The notes beneath the pieces were generated by a model that worked only from the letters and a program-made list of their open reading frames with translations, was not told the origin of the DNA and did no database searches. From Nitrosomonas sp. (GTDB lineage: Bacteria; Pseudomonadota; Gammaproteobacteria; Burkholderiales; Nitrosomonadaceae), in assembly GCF_022842015.1 (NCBI RefSeq), contig NZ_JALHQJ010000031.1:1-36705 (forward strand): a DNA stretch of 36,705 bases, given 5' to 3'. Below, in pieces: positions 1 to 8,447 of the stretch; position 1 is the stretch's first letter; every line of letters starts with the position of its first letter. Made by a program: the position numbers and the translations under genes.

Positions 1-2816
1 CCAGCGCCGCCATTAATGAAATCGTGACCGTCGCCGCCCTTGATGTTGTCATCCCCGCTAGAATCGGTAATGCGATCATTGCCGTCACCGCCATTGATCG
101 AGTCATTGCCTGCACCCCCCTCGAGACGATCATTGCCGCCATCGCCCCAGAGCGTATCGTCACCAGCGCCAGCGCGTAACCGGTCATTACTTTCCGTACC
201 ACCCATCACAATATGGTCTTCACCTATGTAGCGTATGGTGTCTGGACCCAGTGTGGTGTCACGAATCAGTAAATCTGTTTCATCATAAGGTGTGTCAGGG
301 TCATTAATGATCGTTCCGCTGACAGTTTGCGCGCTGGCTTCAAAGGTGTAAGTCGGCGTGGAGAACACATCAAAAGGCAAATGCTTCACATCCGGCAGAT
401 TGCGCATGATCATCTCGGCGAATGAGTTTTCTTCCAATTGTGTCAGGAAATCCATTCCGGCCGTGCGTGCCAGATAATAGAAGCGATCACCGTTTTGCAG
501 GTTTTCCATCTGTGTCTCAAACACATAATTGAATGTAGAACCCAGCAAACCGCCAAAGGGTGCTTGCTTCTCAGCCATGCCGCCAATCCAGAAATCGACG
601 CTATCCAATCCGGAATTCGCCGTTGTGTAAGCACCTGTGCTGTTCATGAAATTGGCACGATCAGCGGGTACTGCTCCTGGTGGGCCACCCTTAACGAGTA
701 AATCTGCGGCGGCACGCTTGTCTTCCATGGTCGTTGCACTATTAATACTCGGATGATTGCCGTAGGCCGCTATAAAATTGGTGAGCGATTCCGGATTTTT
801 GAGATCTAATTTAAAATCGTTCCAACTTTCGTACGGTGCCAATGCGGGATGACCGACATCATCAAAAAACATGCGCCGCGCATCGTTCAGCCCCGGCATT
901 CCCGTATCCCGTCCACGCGTGATATTGATCGTTGGAAGATCAAGAGGGAGTCCTAACAGATTATTACGTAAAGCTTCGGTCACAAATTCATCAACCTCAT
1001 TGCCGACTTGTGCGGTCATGCCCCTGACAACGGCAGCAGCAGCTTCAGAATTATTCGCGTAGTCAGCACCAAACTCGACCGGATTCAAAAATGCCTGAAT
1101 CAGCCCTATATCATTGGAATTACCATTCTCATCTATTCTTTCCACTTTTTCGGTCAACATCGAGTGACCAAAGCGATACACCACATGGGCAAATTCAGCC
1201 ATGATGGCTGGATCAATCGTGCTGTCATAACCGATGAAAACGTCGACATTAGGCTGCACCTTGCGGGCAAATTCTTCGAACACCAGATGCTGATACTGCA
1301 TTTCAGTCGCAAAACGTGCAGCCTGAAACAATTTATCGCCATCCCAGTTCCCATTAGGTAGCTGCCATTGGTCAATGAATGCAGGATCATTACTGGCCGT
1401 AATCAATGCCTTGACTTCATCAACTTTCCGATTGTGCTCAGCATGAAACACGGTATGCACCGTAGTCAGACCGATGTTTTCGTTACCGCGGCCATCGCCG
1501 GTAATAAAGTGTGCATCCAGCAACTCGTCGTCGTATGTGCCAGGAGCCGGTGTGTTGCCAACATTGGTGTCCGGATCAGGATTTAGTGCACCCGAAAGAA
1601 ATTTCGGTACTGCAGTATGTGCGATATCATCTAAAAACGCATGGCCGGTGCGTACTGCATTGCCCGGGATATTAACGCCATCTCCGCCATTTGCTGCTGG
1701 ATTCCCTTGAACCAACCCACTGGTGGTGACGATTTGCACGAAGCCATTGGATCCTGGAATAAACTTGCCGTAGGTATCGGTCGCCAGTAACGGCAGATTG
1801 GTCAAGTCTGCATCAGTCAGGTTTATACCCAGCATGCTTTGTGCTTGTGCCTTGATATCCGCCCAGGTCGCCAGACCATCTCCAGTAGTGCTGTCTTCAA
1901 GCAGATTCCCGGTTGAAACGGGCCTTCCAGCACCATTTAATTCATATTCGCGCAGAAATACCTGGTGTGACGGATGTGAGGTATAGGTTTGGTTCTGGTC
2001 AACGAAAGGCGTGGTCTGATTCACATGGTCGCGTACATCGTCAGCGGTACCCATGACTCCATCAGGGCCGGGTTTATTGGTTGCCCGCGTAAGCGCCATG
2101 AAACGCAAACTCTCCGGTAAATCATCAAGGCTTTCATCAACACCGACGGTTAATGGGTCATCACCAAGGATTCCATCCGGACCGGTAACCAAAGGATCGT
2201 CATCCAACAATGGAACGAAAACTGTTCCGCTTTGGCCCTTATTGACGAGATCCAGCCCGTGATCAAAAAACTGACCAAAAAAGGTGAACCAGGAATTATA
2301 AGGCGCCGACAAACCGGCATCTGGCGTGACATTCGGTATGAAGTAGGTTTGAAACGGTGAGCCATCCGCCCGCGTGCCATTGACCAACTCGGATCCCGGG
2401 GTTCCATTTGCAACCGCTACCACAGCCGGATTTGTCGCCGTCTGATCAGAAATCAAATTACTGACCGTGCGCGGTTGTGAATCAAACACGGCACCCGTGG
2501 TTTGATTATAATGGGTTGATTGGCCTACGGTTTGCGGGCCTGGACCATCTGGATCAAACGTAATCTGCTCCCCTGGGCGCAAGAAAATATCCAATCCACG
2601 CGGGAAAACTTGATCCGCGGAACCAAACAACGATTGCCCCGGTAACAAGTTGTTGTAAGTGCCACTGACAGTACGCATACCAAAAGGCAGCAACGGATCA
2701 CCCACAAGTCCTGGTAATGCGTTGAAAGTGCCTGCTTGCTGTGCTGTGGAATCTGCTTCAGTAATCGCTAGCTGCTGAAGTAGAAAATCCAGGTCGGTTC
2801 TGCTGAAATTTGCCAT
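1..2816 (-). CDS. RTX-repeat animal-type heme peroxidase (3' end beyond window)
   Basis: An open frame starts at ATG 2814-2816 and runs off the left edge (about 938 codons visible). AGGAG lies 9 nt upstream of the ATG and supports this start. The family signature is that of animal (myeloperoxidase-like) heme peroxidases. GQFFDHGLD around residues 181-189 holds the distal Gln182, Asp185 and His186. HTVFHAEHNR is at 454-463, YRFGHSM has proximal His551, and NITRGRDTG and DFWIGGMAE follow. From about coordinate 215 downwards come glycine/aspartate nonapeptides of the GGxGxDxx type, which bind calcium and mark type I secretion substrates. No N-terminal signal peptide is seen, as expected for RTX export. 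The expected activity is oxidation of halides or organic substrates with peroxide outside the cell. The secretion signal and any transporter genes lie outside the window. The peroxidase domain call is firm; substrate and physiological role are unknown. Confidence 0.93.
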   Translation of the reverse strand, partial: MANFSRTDLDFLLQQLAITEADSTAQQAGTFNALPGLVGDPLLPFGMRTVSGTYNNLLPGQSLFGSADQVFPRGLDIFLRPGEQITFDPDGPGPQTVGQSTHYNQTTGAVFDSQPRTVSNLISDQTATNPAVVAVANGTPGSELVNGTRADGSPFQTYFIPNVTPDAGLSAPYNSWFTFFGQFFDHGLDLVNKGQSGTVFVPLLDDDPLVTGPDGILGDDPLTVGVDESLDDLPESLRFMALTRATNKPGPDGVMGTADDVRDHVNQTTPFVDQNQTYTSHPSHQVFLREYELNGAGRPVSTGNLLEDSTTGDGLATWADIKAQAQSMLGINLTDADLTNLPLLATDTYGKFIPGSNGFVQIVTTSGLVQGNPAANGGDGVNIPGNAVRTGHAFLDDIAHTAVPKFLSGALNPDPDTNVGNTPAPGTYDDELLDAHFITGDGRGNENIGLTTVHTVFHAEHNRKVDEVKALITASNDPAFIDQWQLPNGNWDGDKLFQAARFATEMQYQHLVFEEFARKVQPNVDVFIGYDSTIDPAIMAEFAHVVYRFGHSMLTEKVERIDENGNSNDIGLIQAFLNPVEFGADYANNSEAAAAVVRGMTAQVGNEVDEFVTEALRNNLLGLPLDLPTINITRGRDTGMPGLNDARRMFFDDVGHPALAPYESWNDFKLDLKNPESLTNFIAAYGNHPSINSATTMEDKRAAADLLVKGGPPGAVPADRANFMNSTGAYTTANSGLDSVDFWIGGMAEKQAPFGGLLGSTFNYVFETQMENLQNGDRFYYLARTAGMDFLTQLEENSFAEMIMRNLPDVKHLPFDVFSTPTYTFEASAQTVSGTIINDPDTPYDETDLLIRDTTLGPDTIRYIGEDHIVMGGTESNDRLRAGAGDDTLWGDGGNDRLEGGAGNDSINGGDGNDRITDSSGDDNIKGGDGHDFINGGA

Positions 2817-3526
2817 TTTATCTGACTCCTATAATTGTCTATACATTTAGCAAGCTAGGCACTTTTTGCACTGTGCTGACTTACTACACTTAAATTAATA
2901 ATTTTTGTTAATTCCTTATCTCTACCAATCAAGTGTGGTTTGATACTCAGCAGATCACCGGTTATCAGAACGATCACTCCGATTTATTGAGTAATTCTTA
3001 CCCTCGAGTAATATTGTTATATTAGAACTACTGGATGACTGGATGAAATGCCACACAGTTAAGAATTCTCTACTGTTGCATCTAAGAGATAGCCTATCGG
3101 CTATAAGAAAATAGTATGTTTGCAAGTAAAGTAAATGCAGTGTTTGAATTTAAGTTATTCTTCTAATTCATCTATCATAAAATATAGTGTTTTTTTGTTA
3201 TTGTTATTTTGATCAATTCAGAAGTTAATTTATGTTCAAAGCCCTTCACTTTCTAACTGATACAACTTTCTTATTATTCTTAATTTCTTCATCCACCTTT
3301 GTCTATTTGACGATTCAATGATATTCATAAATTCTTCACAACATAAGTGACAGGCAGCAGTAATTTAACAGTAGCTTTATACTAATTATGTCCTGAAATA
3401 GATAGGATTTCACTTACAAATAAAGTTATTTTATTCTTATAATCAAATGGGTAATCATGCAGAAAAATTACGAAAGAATTGTGAAGAAATTGTGAACTGA
3501 ATTCAGCCGGCTCCAGCAATAATGGA
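2817..3526. other. AT-rich intergenic region, no gene recognised
   Basis: About 700 bp lies between the peroxidase start and the stop of the small membrane protein gene. It is AT-rich, stops are frequent in all frames, and I see no recognisable protein or RNA gene. It must contain the peroxidase promoter (read leftwards), but I could not pick a convincing -35/-10 pair. A weak 6-bp hairpin (ATAGCC/GGCTAT, 3089-3104) lacks a T-tract on either side. Confidence 0.6.
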
Positions 3527-3979
3527 TTAAAGCAATGGCTTTTTATTCGAGTTAGTTGATAACGTTAGTGGAAGTTTATTGAATTTATGACGTATCGTAT
3601 TAATAGCATTCAAAAGCAGTGGTTGTCCGATAATTCTGGCTTCCAGGTTGCGCTTATTGGGAAAATCTAGGAATGAAATCCCAATAAGCATAGTCAATAG
3701 ACCTTGTCCCGGCAGAAAAAGCATCAGGAAGCCTGCAAGCAGGAATACAAAGCCAACAACGTTTTTAATGATCAAGCCGATCATGCGCAATACGGGATGA
3801 TGGTCTTTCATCCAATGACGAGGAACGCGCAAATCGAAATAGTCACTCGGCAAGCGAATCAAGATCCACGGAATCGCGACCAAAGAAGCAATGAAGCCAA
3901 TGATTGACACGATCGTCAAACCGATCAATACATCGATAGATATCCATTGATGAATCGTCGCGACTATATTTTGCAGCAT
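3527..3979 (-). CDS. PGPGW-family small membrane protein
   Basis: A 150-residue protein with hydrophobic stretches near residues 18-42 and 68-105. The segment FLPGQGLLTMLIGISFLDFP resembles the conserved core of the putative transmembrane PGPGW family, with PGQG in place of the usual PGPG, followed by a basic C-terminal tail. The family has no established function and is expected in the inner membrane. The gene lies downstream of amoC on the same strand, but a strong hairpin at 4068-4100 separates them, so it is probably a separate transcript. No good Shine-Dalgarno sequence is visible ahead of the ATG at 3977-3979. The gene call is firm and the family call moderate. Confidence 0.8.
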   Translation of the reverse strand: MLQNIVATIHQWISIDVLIGLTIVSIIGFIASLVAIPWILIRLPSDYFDLRVPRHWMKDHHPVLRMIGLIIKNVVGFVFLLAGFLMLFLPGQGLLTMLIGISFLDFPNKRNLEARIIGQPLLLNAINTIRHKFNKLPLTLSTNSNKKPLL

Positions 3980-4067
3980 GAGAAATTAACCCGATAAATT
4001 AAAAATCATCCAGATCGCTCCGAATAATCTAAGGGGGAAAATAGTAACTGCACTAAGGAAGAAGGAA

Positions 4068-4100
4068 TTCCTACTGCTTGCTTGTTGCAAGCAGTAGGAA
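4068..4100 (-). terminator. Hairpin downstream of amoC
   Basis: A perfect 14-bp inverted repeat (TTCCTACTGCTTGC / GCAAGCAGTAGGAA) with a 5-nt loop sits 46 nt after the amoC stop. On the minus strand it is followed by a pyrimidine-rich stretch (TTCCTTCTTCCTT) rather than a pure U-tract. It is probably the amoC transcript terminator or a 3' end stabiliser. Confidence 0.75.
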
Positions 4101-4146
4101 CAATGCTACGACATCAAAGATTGAATTAAGAAACCATACTTGTTGG

Positions 4147-4965
4147 TTAGATTTTGTCTGGAACGATACGATTGTTCAGAATATCTCTGCTTGCGTTGTT
4201 CCAGGTTACATCAGTCAGGTTAGAGTAACGGGTGATAATCTGTGCTGCAATACCACCTGAGAATAAACCTGCCCAGCCCAAAATCACAAATCCCCAATGC
4301 AAAGGCGCGCTAAACAGTTCTTCCATGAACCAGAATGCATGTCCCCATTCGTTCAATCCTACGTTTGGCAGAATCATCAATGGGCCTGCAATCGCCATGA
4401 CCAACGGGAATGATGTGCCACGGCTATACAGTGGCAGACGGGTCATCGCGTACAGGTATGACGCTACACCGCATACAATGTACATCGGGAATGAACCATA
4501 AAATACCACTACGTGACTTGGCGTAAAGCTCGTGTCACGTATAATCACTTGGTGCCATGATGCATCTTGTTCGGTAAAGAAGCTGCCGCCCCAGTAAACA
4601 CCAAACAAGTAAACACCCAGCCACATCATCCAGTAAAAATAACGTTTGATCTCTAGCTTGGTGTCCAGATTGTCCAGTTGCTCCTTGGTGTCACGGGTCT
4701 TCAGTATCCAGCCCCAGGTTACCAACGCAAACAAAGGCATCAGAGTCATGTGTACCCGCCACAGTCCCATCCATACCTTGTCAAATTCCGGTTCCATCGA
4801 GTCCATACCGTGCGAATATGCGAATGTCCTTTGGTACCAGATCCAAAATATCGCTACCAAAAGCATCGTTAACATGCCTATCTTGTAATATTTTGAGTCA
4901 TACCACAGCGACATGTCGTAGTTGGCGCTCGCTGCGCCGCTAGTTGTGCCATAGGTTGTTGCCAT
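4147..4965 (-). CDS. amoC: Ammonia monooxygenase subunit C, stand-alone copy
   Basis: A 272-residue multi-spanning membrane protein of normal AmoC length. It is one subunit of the copper membrane monooxygenase that oxidises ammonia to hydroxylamine. The copper-site pattern D-x3-H-x12-H is present as Asp134, His138 and His151, matching the metal-binding residues known from the homologous PmoC. Other AmoC hallmarks are the [25 protein letters not shown] and [12 protein letters not shown] segments. The ribosome site is excellent (AGGAGG, 5 nt before ATG). No amoA or amoB flanks it, so this is a monocistronic extra copy, comparable to the singleton amoC3 of N. europaea. An upstream sigma-E-like promoter (5048-5077) suggests envelope-stress induction. 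The identity is firm; assignment as the stress paralogue is inferred from context. Confidence 0.97.
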   Translation of the reverse strand: MATTYGTTSGAASANYDMSLWYDSKYYKIGMLTMLLVAIFWIWYQRTFAYSHGMDSMEPEFDKVWMGLWRVHMTLMPLFALVTWGWILKTRDTKEQLDNLDTKLEIKRYFYWMMWLGVYLFGVYWGGSFFTEQDASWHQVIIRDTSFTPSHVVVFYGSFPMYIVCGVASYLYAMTRLPLYSRGTSFPLVMAIAGPLMILPNVGLNEWGHAFWFMEELFSAPLHWGFVILGWAGLFSGGIAAQIITRYSNLTDVTWNNASRDILNNRIVPDKI

Positions 4966-5047
4966 CTTATCCTCCTACTAATTTAACAGTTTGCTAATAG
5001 AAAATGTGTTTGACGTGGCAAATAGATTTTCACCACTAAACATAGAT

Positions 5048-5077
5048 ATAGACAGGTGCTTTTAGCATGAAAGTTCC
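5048..5077 (-). promoter_or_regulatory. Sigma-E-like promoter for amoC
   Basis: On the minus strand GGAACTT (5077-5071) is followed after 17 nt by GTCTAT (5053-5048). This fits the extracytoplasmic sigma-E pattern of GGAACTT and a GTCTAA/TCTGA-like -10. It would give an amoC leader of roughly 75 nt. Published work reports that the singleton amoC of N. europaea belongs to a sigma-E stress response, which this motif would explain. The motif is seen; use of the promoter is inferred. Confidence 0.65.
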
Positions 5078-5209
5078 CGTCAATCCGTAAAAACTCTCTC
5101 CGACCTTCACAAAAAATTTACATATTATAATAGGCAGAGGCATCATGCAAATTAATGATGTACATTTCAATCAGTTAATCAATAAATCGCAAGCCAATAA
5201 GTAATATTC

Positions 5210-5271
5210 CTGTCACAGTTCTGTAAAAAAAATAGTGTTGTCACAAAAATGTAACATTGCTGTTATATAAC
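5210..5271 (+). promoter_or_regulatory. Two PhoB-box-like sites and -10 upstream of the porin
   Basis: CTGTCACAGTTCTGTAAA (5210-5227) and TTGTCACAAAAATGTAAC (5238-5255) each show two 7-bp half-sites of the CTGTCAT/CTGTAAC type separated by 4 bp, as in PhoB boxes. A -10-like TATAAC (5266-5271) begins 10 bp after the second box, so the box replaces the -35 element, as in classic Pho promoters. The downstream genes (phosphate-type porin, PstS-like protein) agree with PhoB control. The sites are seen; regulation is inferred. Confidence 0.75.
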
Positions 5272-5317
5272 TGCTGTCGTGTCTAGTAATTTTTTTCAAC
5301 CCCCGGATTAACGACAG

Positions 5318-7042
5318 ATGATGAAATTTTTCAGCCCTATTTTAGCAACCTTAGTGATATTCAGTTTATGCGTCTTTTCCAACGCTTATGCATTGGAATT
5401 GTATGTTGATACAAAAACCAAACAAGTTTTTGCAGAACCGGGACCTGGCAGAATTCTTATGGGAACGTATGTAAAAGCCGATAGTCCGCCGGCACAATCA
5501 GAACCCCCAAAAGTAGCTACAACACCATCCCCAGCGTCCACTGAATCAGCGAAAAAAGCGACAGTTGCTGGATCGACTCTGATGCGCGAAGACAAAACTA
5601 CGGAAGTTGCGGACAAAACCATTCAAGAACGTCTAGCCAGTCAAGTCTCAGTGCTGGAAGAGCGCATCAAAGATGTTGAAAAAATACATGGTACGTTTGA
5701 TGATCGAGGTCTGCATTGGGAAACTAAAGACGGAAATTTTTCAATGTCGATCAACGGGCGGATACAGCCGGCTTCACAATATAATTTTGTCAATGATCCT
5801 GACCCCGCTTTTGGAACGCACACGGCGAATGAGTTGAATAGTGGCATGAATATCCGCCGCGCGCGTCTGGGTGCTGAAGGCACTTTTTATAAAATATGGG
5901 ATTATAAATTCGAGTTTGATTTTAGTCGCGGCAATGGCTCTGTCGGATCTGGAATTACTGATGCTTTCGTGCGCTTGAATCATACGGATGCACTTTCCTA
6001 TAAAATCGGTTCCTTCAAAGAACCATTCAGTTTGGAAGAAGCAGCCAGCAATCGGTTTCTTACTTTCATCGAACGTCACATGTCAGTTAACTCGTTTGTA
6101 GATAACCCCAATACCTACAAAACAGGTATTGGTGCCAATTATGCAGTAACACGATTCCAGACCGGATTGGCTTTTCAAACTGAGCCTATTGGCGCATGGT
6201 CAGCTGCATCAACCTCAGTCAATGCCAATGGCAACCAGAGCCGCAACAACGGTTCAGGCGACACCGGGTGGCAAGGCATAGGACGTATCAGTGGCAGACC
6301 ATGGATGGAAGATGAAACTAAATTCTTACATGTGGGCCTTTCTGCAGGCCATACAGTTGTCAACACGCAATATCGTGCTGATGGCACTATGGTTGGAGAA
6401 GGATCTAATGGCGGTGGGGGTGGCATGTCATTCGTCGCGTTCCCAGGAACCAACGTGGATCGCACCAACGTCTTGAATACCGGCAACTTGAGTTCCGGTG
6501 CGCTAAATGATCCTAATCGCCGCGAAATCAACAGCTACGATCGATATGGTGCAGAAGCATGGTTTGTGCATGGCCCCTTCTCTGCACAGGCAGAGTTCTT
6601 ACGCACCAATATTAATGGCGTTGGTTATGGCAATGAACATCTAACCGGCTATTATGGTTTTGTCAGTTATTTCTTAACCGGCGAATCCAAAGCCTATCAT
6701 GTCAGAAACGGTGCAGCAAACAGGATTAGGCCAAATCGCCCATTTCAATGGAATGGCTCGGGATGGGGTGCATTCGAAATTGCTGCCGGTTATGACTACA
6801 TTGATATGAATTCAGGGATCATCAGAGGTGGGCGAGCCGATATGCTTAGATTCGGCTTCAATTGGTATCCTCATTCAAACGTTAAGTTTCAGGCAAACGT
6901 CGTGCATATGTTGGATATCAACACGGCAAGAACACCCATTACCAATACCGATGGATATTCTGGGGGCGCTGGTGCACGCACGAATGGATGGAACAATGGC
7001 GATTTCAGTGCGTTCCTGACACAATGGACCATCGATTTCTAA
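5318..7042 (+). CDS. OprO/OprP-type phosphate-selective outer membrane porin
   Basis: A 574-residue protein. It has an N-terminal signal peptide of about 25 residues ending SNAYA, then a proline/serine-rich linker. A short coiled-coil-like stretch near residues 105-130 (QVSVLEERIKDVEKI) precedes a beta-barrel domain beginning around NFSMSINGRIQPASQ. The chain ends in Phe (QWTIDF), as is usual for outer membrane barrels. The coiled-coil plus barrel layout and barrel motifs match the phosphate-selective porin O/P family, which forms anion channels for phosphate or polyphosphate. Tandem PhoB-box-like sites directly upstream and a PstS-like gene downstream support a phosphate role. A 13-bp-stem terminator follows, so the downstream gene may be partly independent. 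The barrel family call is firm and substrate selectivity is inferred. The ATG pair at 5318/5321 leaves a one-codon ambiguity. Confidence 0.88.
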   Translation: MMKFFSPILATLVIFSLCVFSNAYALELYVDTKTKQVFAEPGPGRILMGTYVKADSPPAQSEPPKVATTPSPASTESAKKATVAGSTLMREDKTTEVADKTIQERLASQVSVLEERIKDVEKIHGTFDDRGLHWETKDGNFSMSINGRIQPASQYNFVNDPDPAFGTHTANELNSGMNIRRARLGAEGTFYKIWDYKFEFDFSRGNGSVGSGITDAFVRLNHTDALSYKIGSFKEPFSLEEAASNRFLTFIERHMSVNSFVDNPNTYKTGIGANYAVTRFQTGLAFQTEPIGAWSAASTSVNANGNQSRNNGSGDTGWQGIGRISGRPWMEDETKFLHVGLSAGHTVVNTQYRADGTMVGEGSNGGGGGMSFVAFPGTNVDRTNVLNTGNLSSGALNDPNRREINSYDRYGAEAWFVHGPFSAQAEFLRTNINGVGYGNEHLTGYYGFVSYFLTGESKAYHVRNGAANRIRPNRPFQWNGSGWGAFEIAAGYDYIDMNSGIIRGGRADMLRFGFNWYPHSNVKFQANVVHMLDINTARTPITNTDGYSGGAGARTNGWNNGDFSAFLTQWTIDF

Positions 7043-7065
7043 AGCACTCCTATTAATTGCATACT

Positions 7066-7099
7066 TACTAGGAGCTCAGATAATTTTGAGCTCCTAGTA
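7066..7099 (+). terminator. Hairpin after the porin gene
   Basis: A perfect 13-bp stem (TACTAGGAGCTCA / TGAGCTCCTAGTA) with an 8-nt loop lies 23 nt after the porin stop and is followed by a T-rich stretch. It is a likely intrinsic terminator or an attenuator between the porin and pstS-like genes. Confidence 0.8.
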
Positions 7100-7238
7100 T
7101 ATTCTTCTTTATTTCCTGAGCTTTAGCTAATATCTATTAGAATACTGCCAACAATTAAACTATAGGCTAGCATTATGTTGATTATGGTCTATGGTATGTT
7201 GCACAACACAATCCATGTCACACAAGGAGGATCAAACA

Positions 7239-8264
7239 ATGTCGCAAAAACACACCTTCGATAGTCTGAACATAATGCTCCTGCTCGGCATATGCATGAG
7301 CACACTTAGTATTGCAAATGCACAGTCAACGATCAAAACTGATGGCTCTAGTACCGTTTATCCTATTACCAAGGCAGTTGCTGATAAATTCCAAATCGCA
7401 AAAAAGAATACCGTCGATGTTACGGTTAATATTTCTGGCAGTGGCGGCGGTTTCAATAAATTCTGCCGTGGTGAGATCGACATCGTGAATGCCTCGCGAC
7501 CGATCTTGAAAAACGAAATGAAAGATTGTAAAAATTCCCGCATTCAATACGTTGAAATCCCGATTGCTTTCGATGCCTTAACTGTAGCAGTTAATCCGGA
7601 AAATAATTGGGGAACAGCCATGACATTAGCCGAATTGAAAAAAATATGGGAACCAGCAGCTCAAGGCACTATTACCCGATGGAAACAAGTCAACCCAACA
7701 TGGCCCGATGAACCGATTAAACTTTATGGCGCAGATTCAAATTCCGGCACTTATGATTACTTTACGAAAGCCATCGTAGGTAAGGCCAAATCAAGCCGCA
7801 GTGATTTCACTGAATCCGAAGATGACAACGTGTTGGTTAATGGCGTGGCAAGCGATAAGAATGCGATGGGATTTTTTGGATTTGCCTATTATATTGAAAA
7901 TGATAACAAAGTCACAGCTGTTGCTATAAATAATGGGAAAGGACAAGGTCCTATCCCTCCGTCGGTCGAAACTGTTGAAAACGGCAGATATCAACCCTTA
8001 TCACGCCCGATCTTTATCTACGTCAATATCAAAGCTGTTGAGAAACCTGAAGTTAAGGAATTTGTAGAATTTTATTTGAAGAATGCTCTCTTACTGGTAA
8101 AGGAAGCTAGTTTTTTTCCATTACCGCCCAGAGCTTATACCACAATGCTTGAGCACTTTAACAAAAAAAGAATTGGTTCAGTATTTAGTGGGATACCGGC
8201 GGTAGGTCTTACTATCGACGAACTAATCAGACGCGAGGATCGACTTCCGTACGAAAATTTTTAA
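7239..8264 (+). CDS. PstS-family phosphate-binding periplasmic protein
   Basis: A 341-residue ABC-type substrate-binding protein. I place the start at ATG 7239 because AAGGAGG lies 8 nt upstream and the frame then opens with a signal peptide ending SIANA before [14 protein letters not shown]. An upstream in-frame ATG (7191) would add 16 residues without a ribosome site. [27 protein letters not shown] and [12 protein letters not shown] are the phosphate-contact loops of the PstS/SphX family. It captures phosphate in the periplasm for an ABC importer, but no pstCAB or phoU is in the window. It follows the PhoB-box-controlled porin in the same direction, making a scavenging pair. I find no clear separate Pho box directly in front of it. 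Confidence 0.9.
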   Translation: MSQKHTFDSLNIMLLLGICMSTLSIANAQSTIKTDGSSTVYPITKAVADKFQIAKKNTVDVTVNISGSGGGFNKFCRGEIDIVNASRPILKNEMKDCKNSRIQYVEIPIAFDALTVAVNPENNWGTAMTLAELKKIWEPAAQGTITRWKQVNPTWPDEPIKLYGADSNSGTYDYFTKAIVGKAKSSRSDFTESEDDNVLVNGVASDKNAMGFFGFAYYIENDNKVTAVAINNGKGQGPIPPSVETVENGRYQPLSRPIFIYVNIKAVEKPEVKEFVEFYLKNALLLVKEASFFPLPPRAYTTMLEHFNKKRIGSVFSGIPAVGLTIDELIRREDRLPYENF

Positions 8265-8312
8265 ACTACTAAATACGAAATAGGTAATTGTCAGAAAATT
8301 ACTGGTCACTTT

Positions 8313-8366
8313 AACAACAACTGCTAATAATTCCTTAACGCAATTACTAGCAGTTGTTGTTTTTTT
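8313..8366 (+). terminator. Strong intrinsic terminator after the PstS-like gene
   Basis: A perfect 14-bp stem (AACAACAACTGCTA / TAGCAGTTGTTGTT) with a 21-nt loop is followed at once by a run of T (8362-8366). It closes the phosphate-uptake unit and isolates it from the ABC transporter genes. Confidence 0.9.
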
Positions 8367-8447
8367 CAAATTCCACACCCTTTTATGATATAAGTCCACC
8401 ATTACAATTAATATGACATTATCACCTCTGTCACCACTCTCCTAATT

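Noticed and set aside
1..215. Tandem repeat DNA as a CRISPR-like array
   Set aside because: The periodicity is degenerate, about 27 bp, and encodes in-frame RTX nonapeptides; there are no constant repeats with unique spacers.
438..701. 87-codon plus-strand frame and several similar frames between 40 and 2700
   Set aside because: They lie opposite the peroxidase gene, whose frame carries clear catalytic motifs and RTX repeats; no ribosome sites or recognisable families.
3089..3104. Small hairpin ATAGCC/GGCTAT as a terminator
   Set aside because: Only 6 bp with no T-tract, far from any gene end; likely chance.
7191..7238. Upstream ATG of the PstS-like gene
   Set aside because: It adds 16 non-signal-like residues and lacks a ribosome site, whereas ATG 7239 has AAGGAGG and opens a proper signal peptide.
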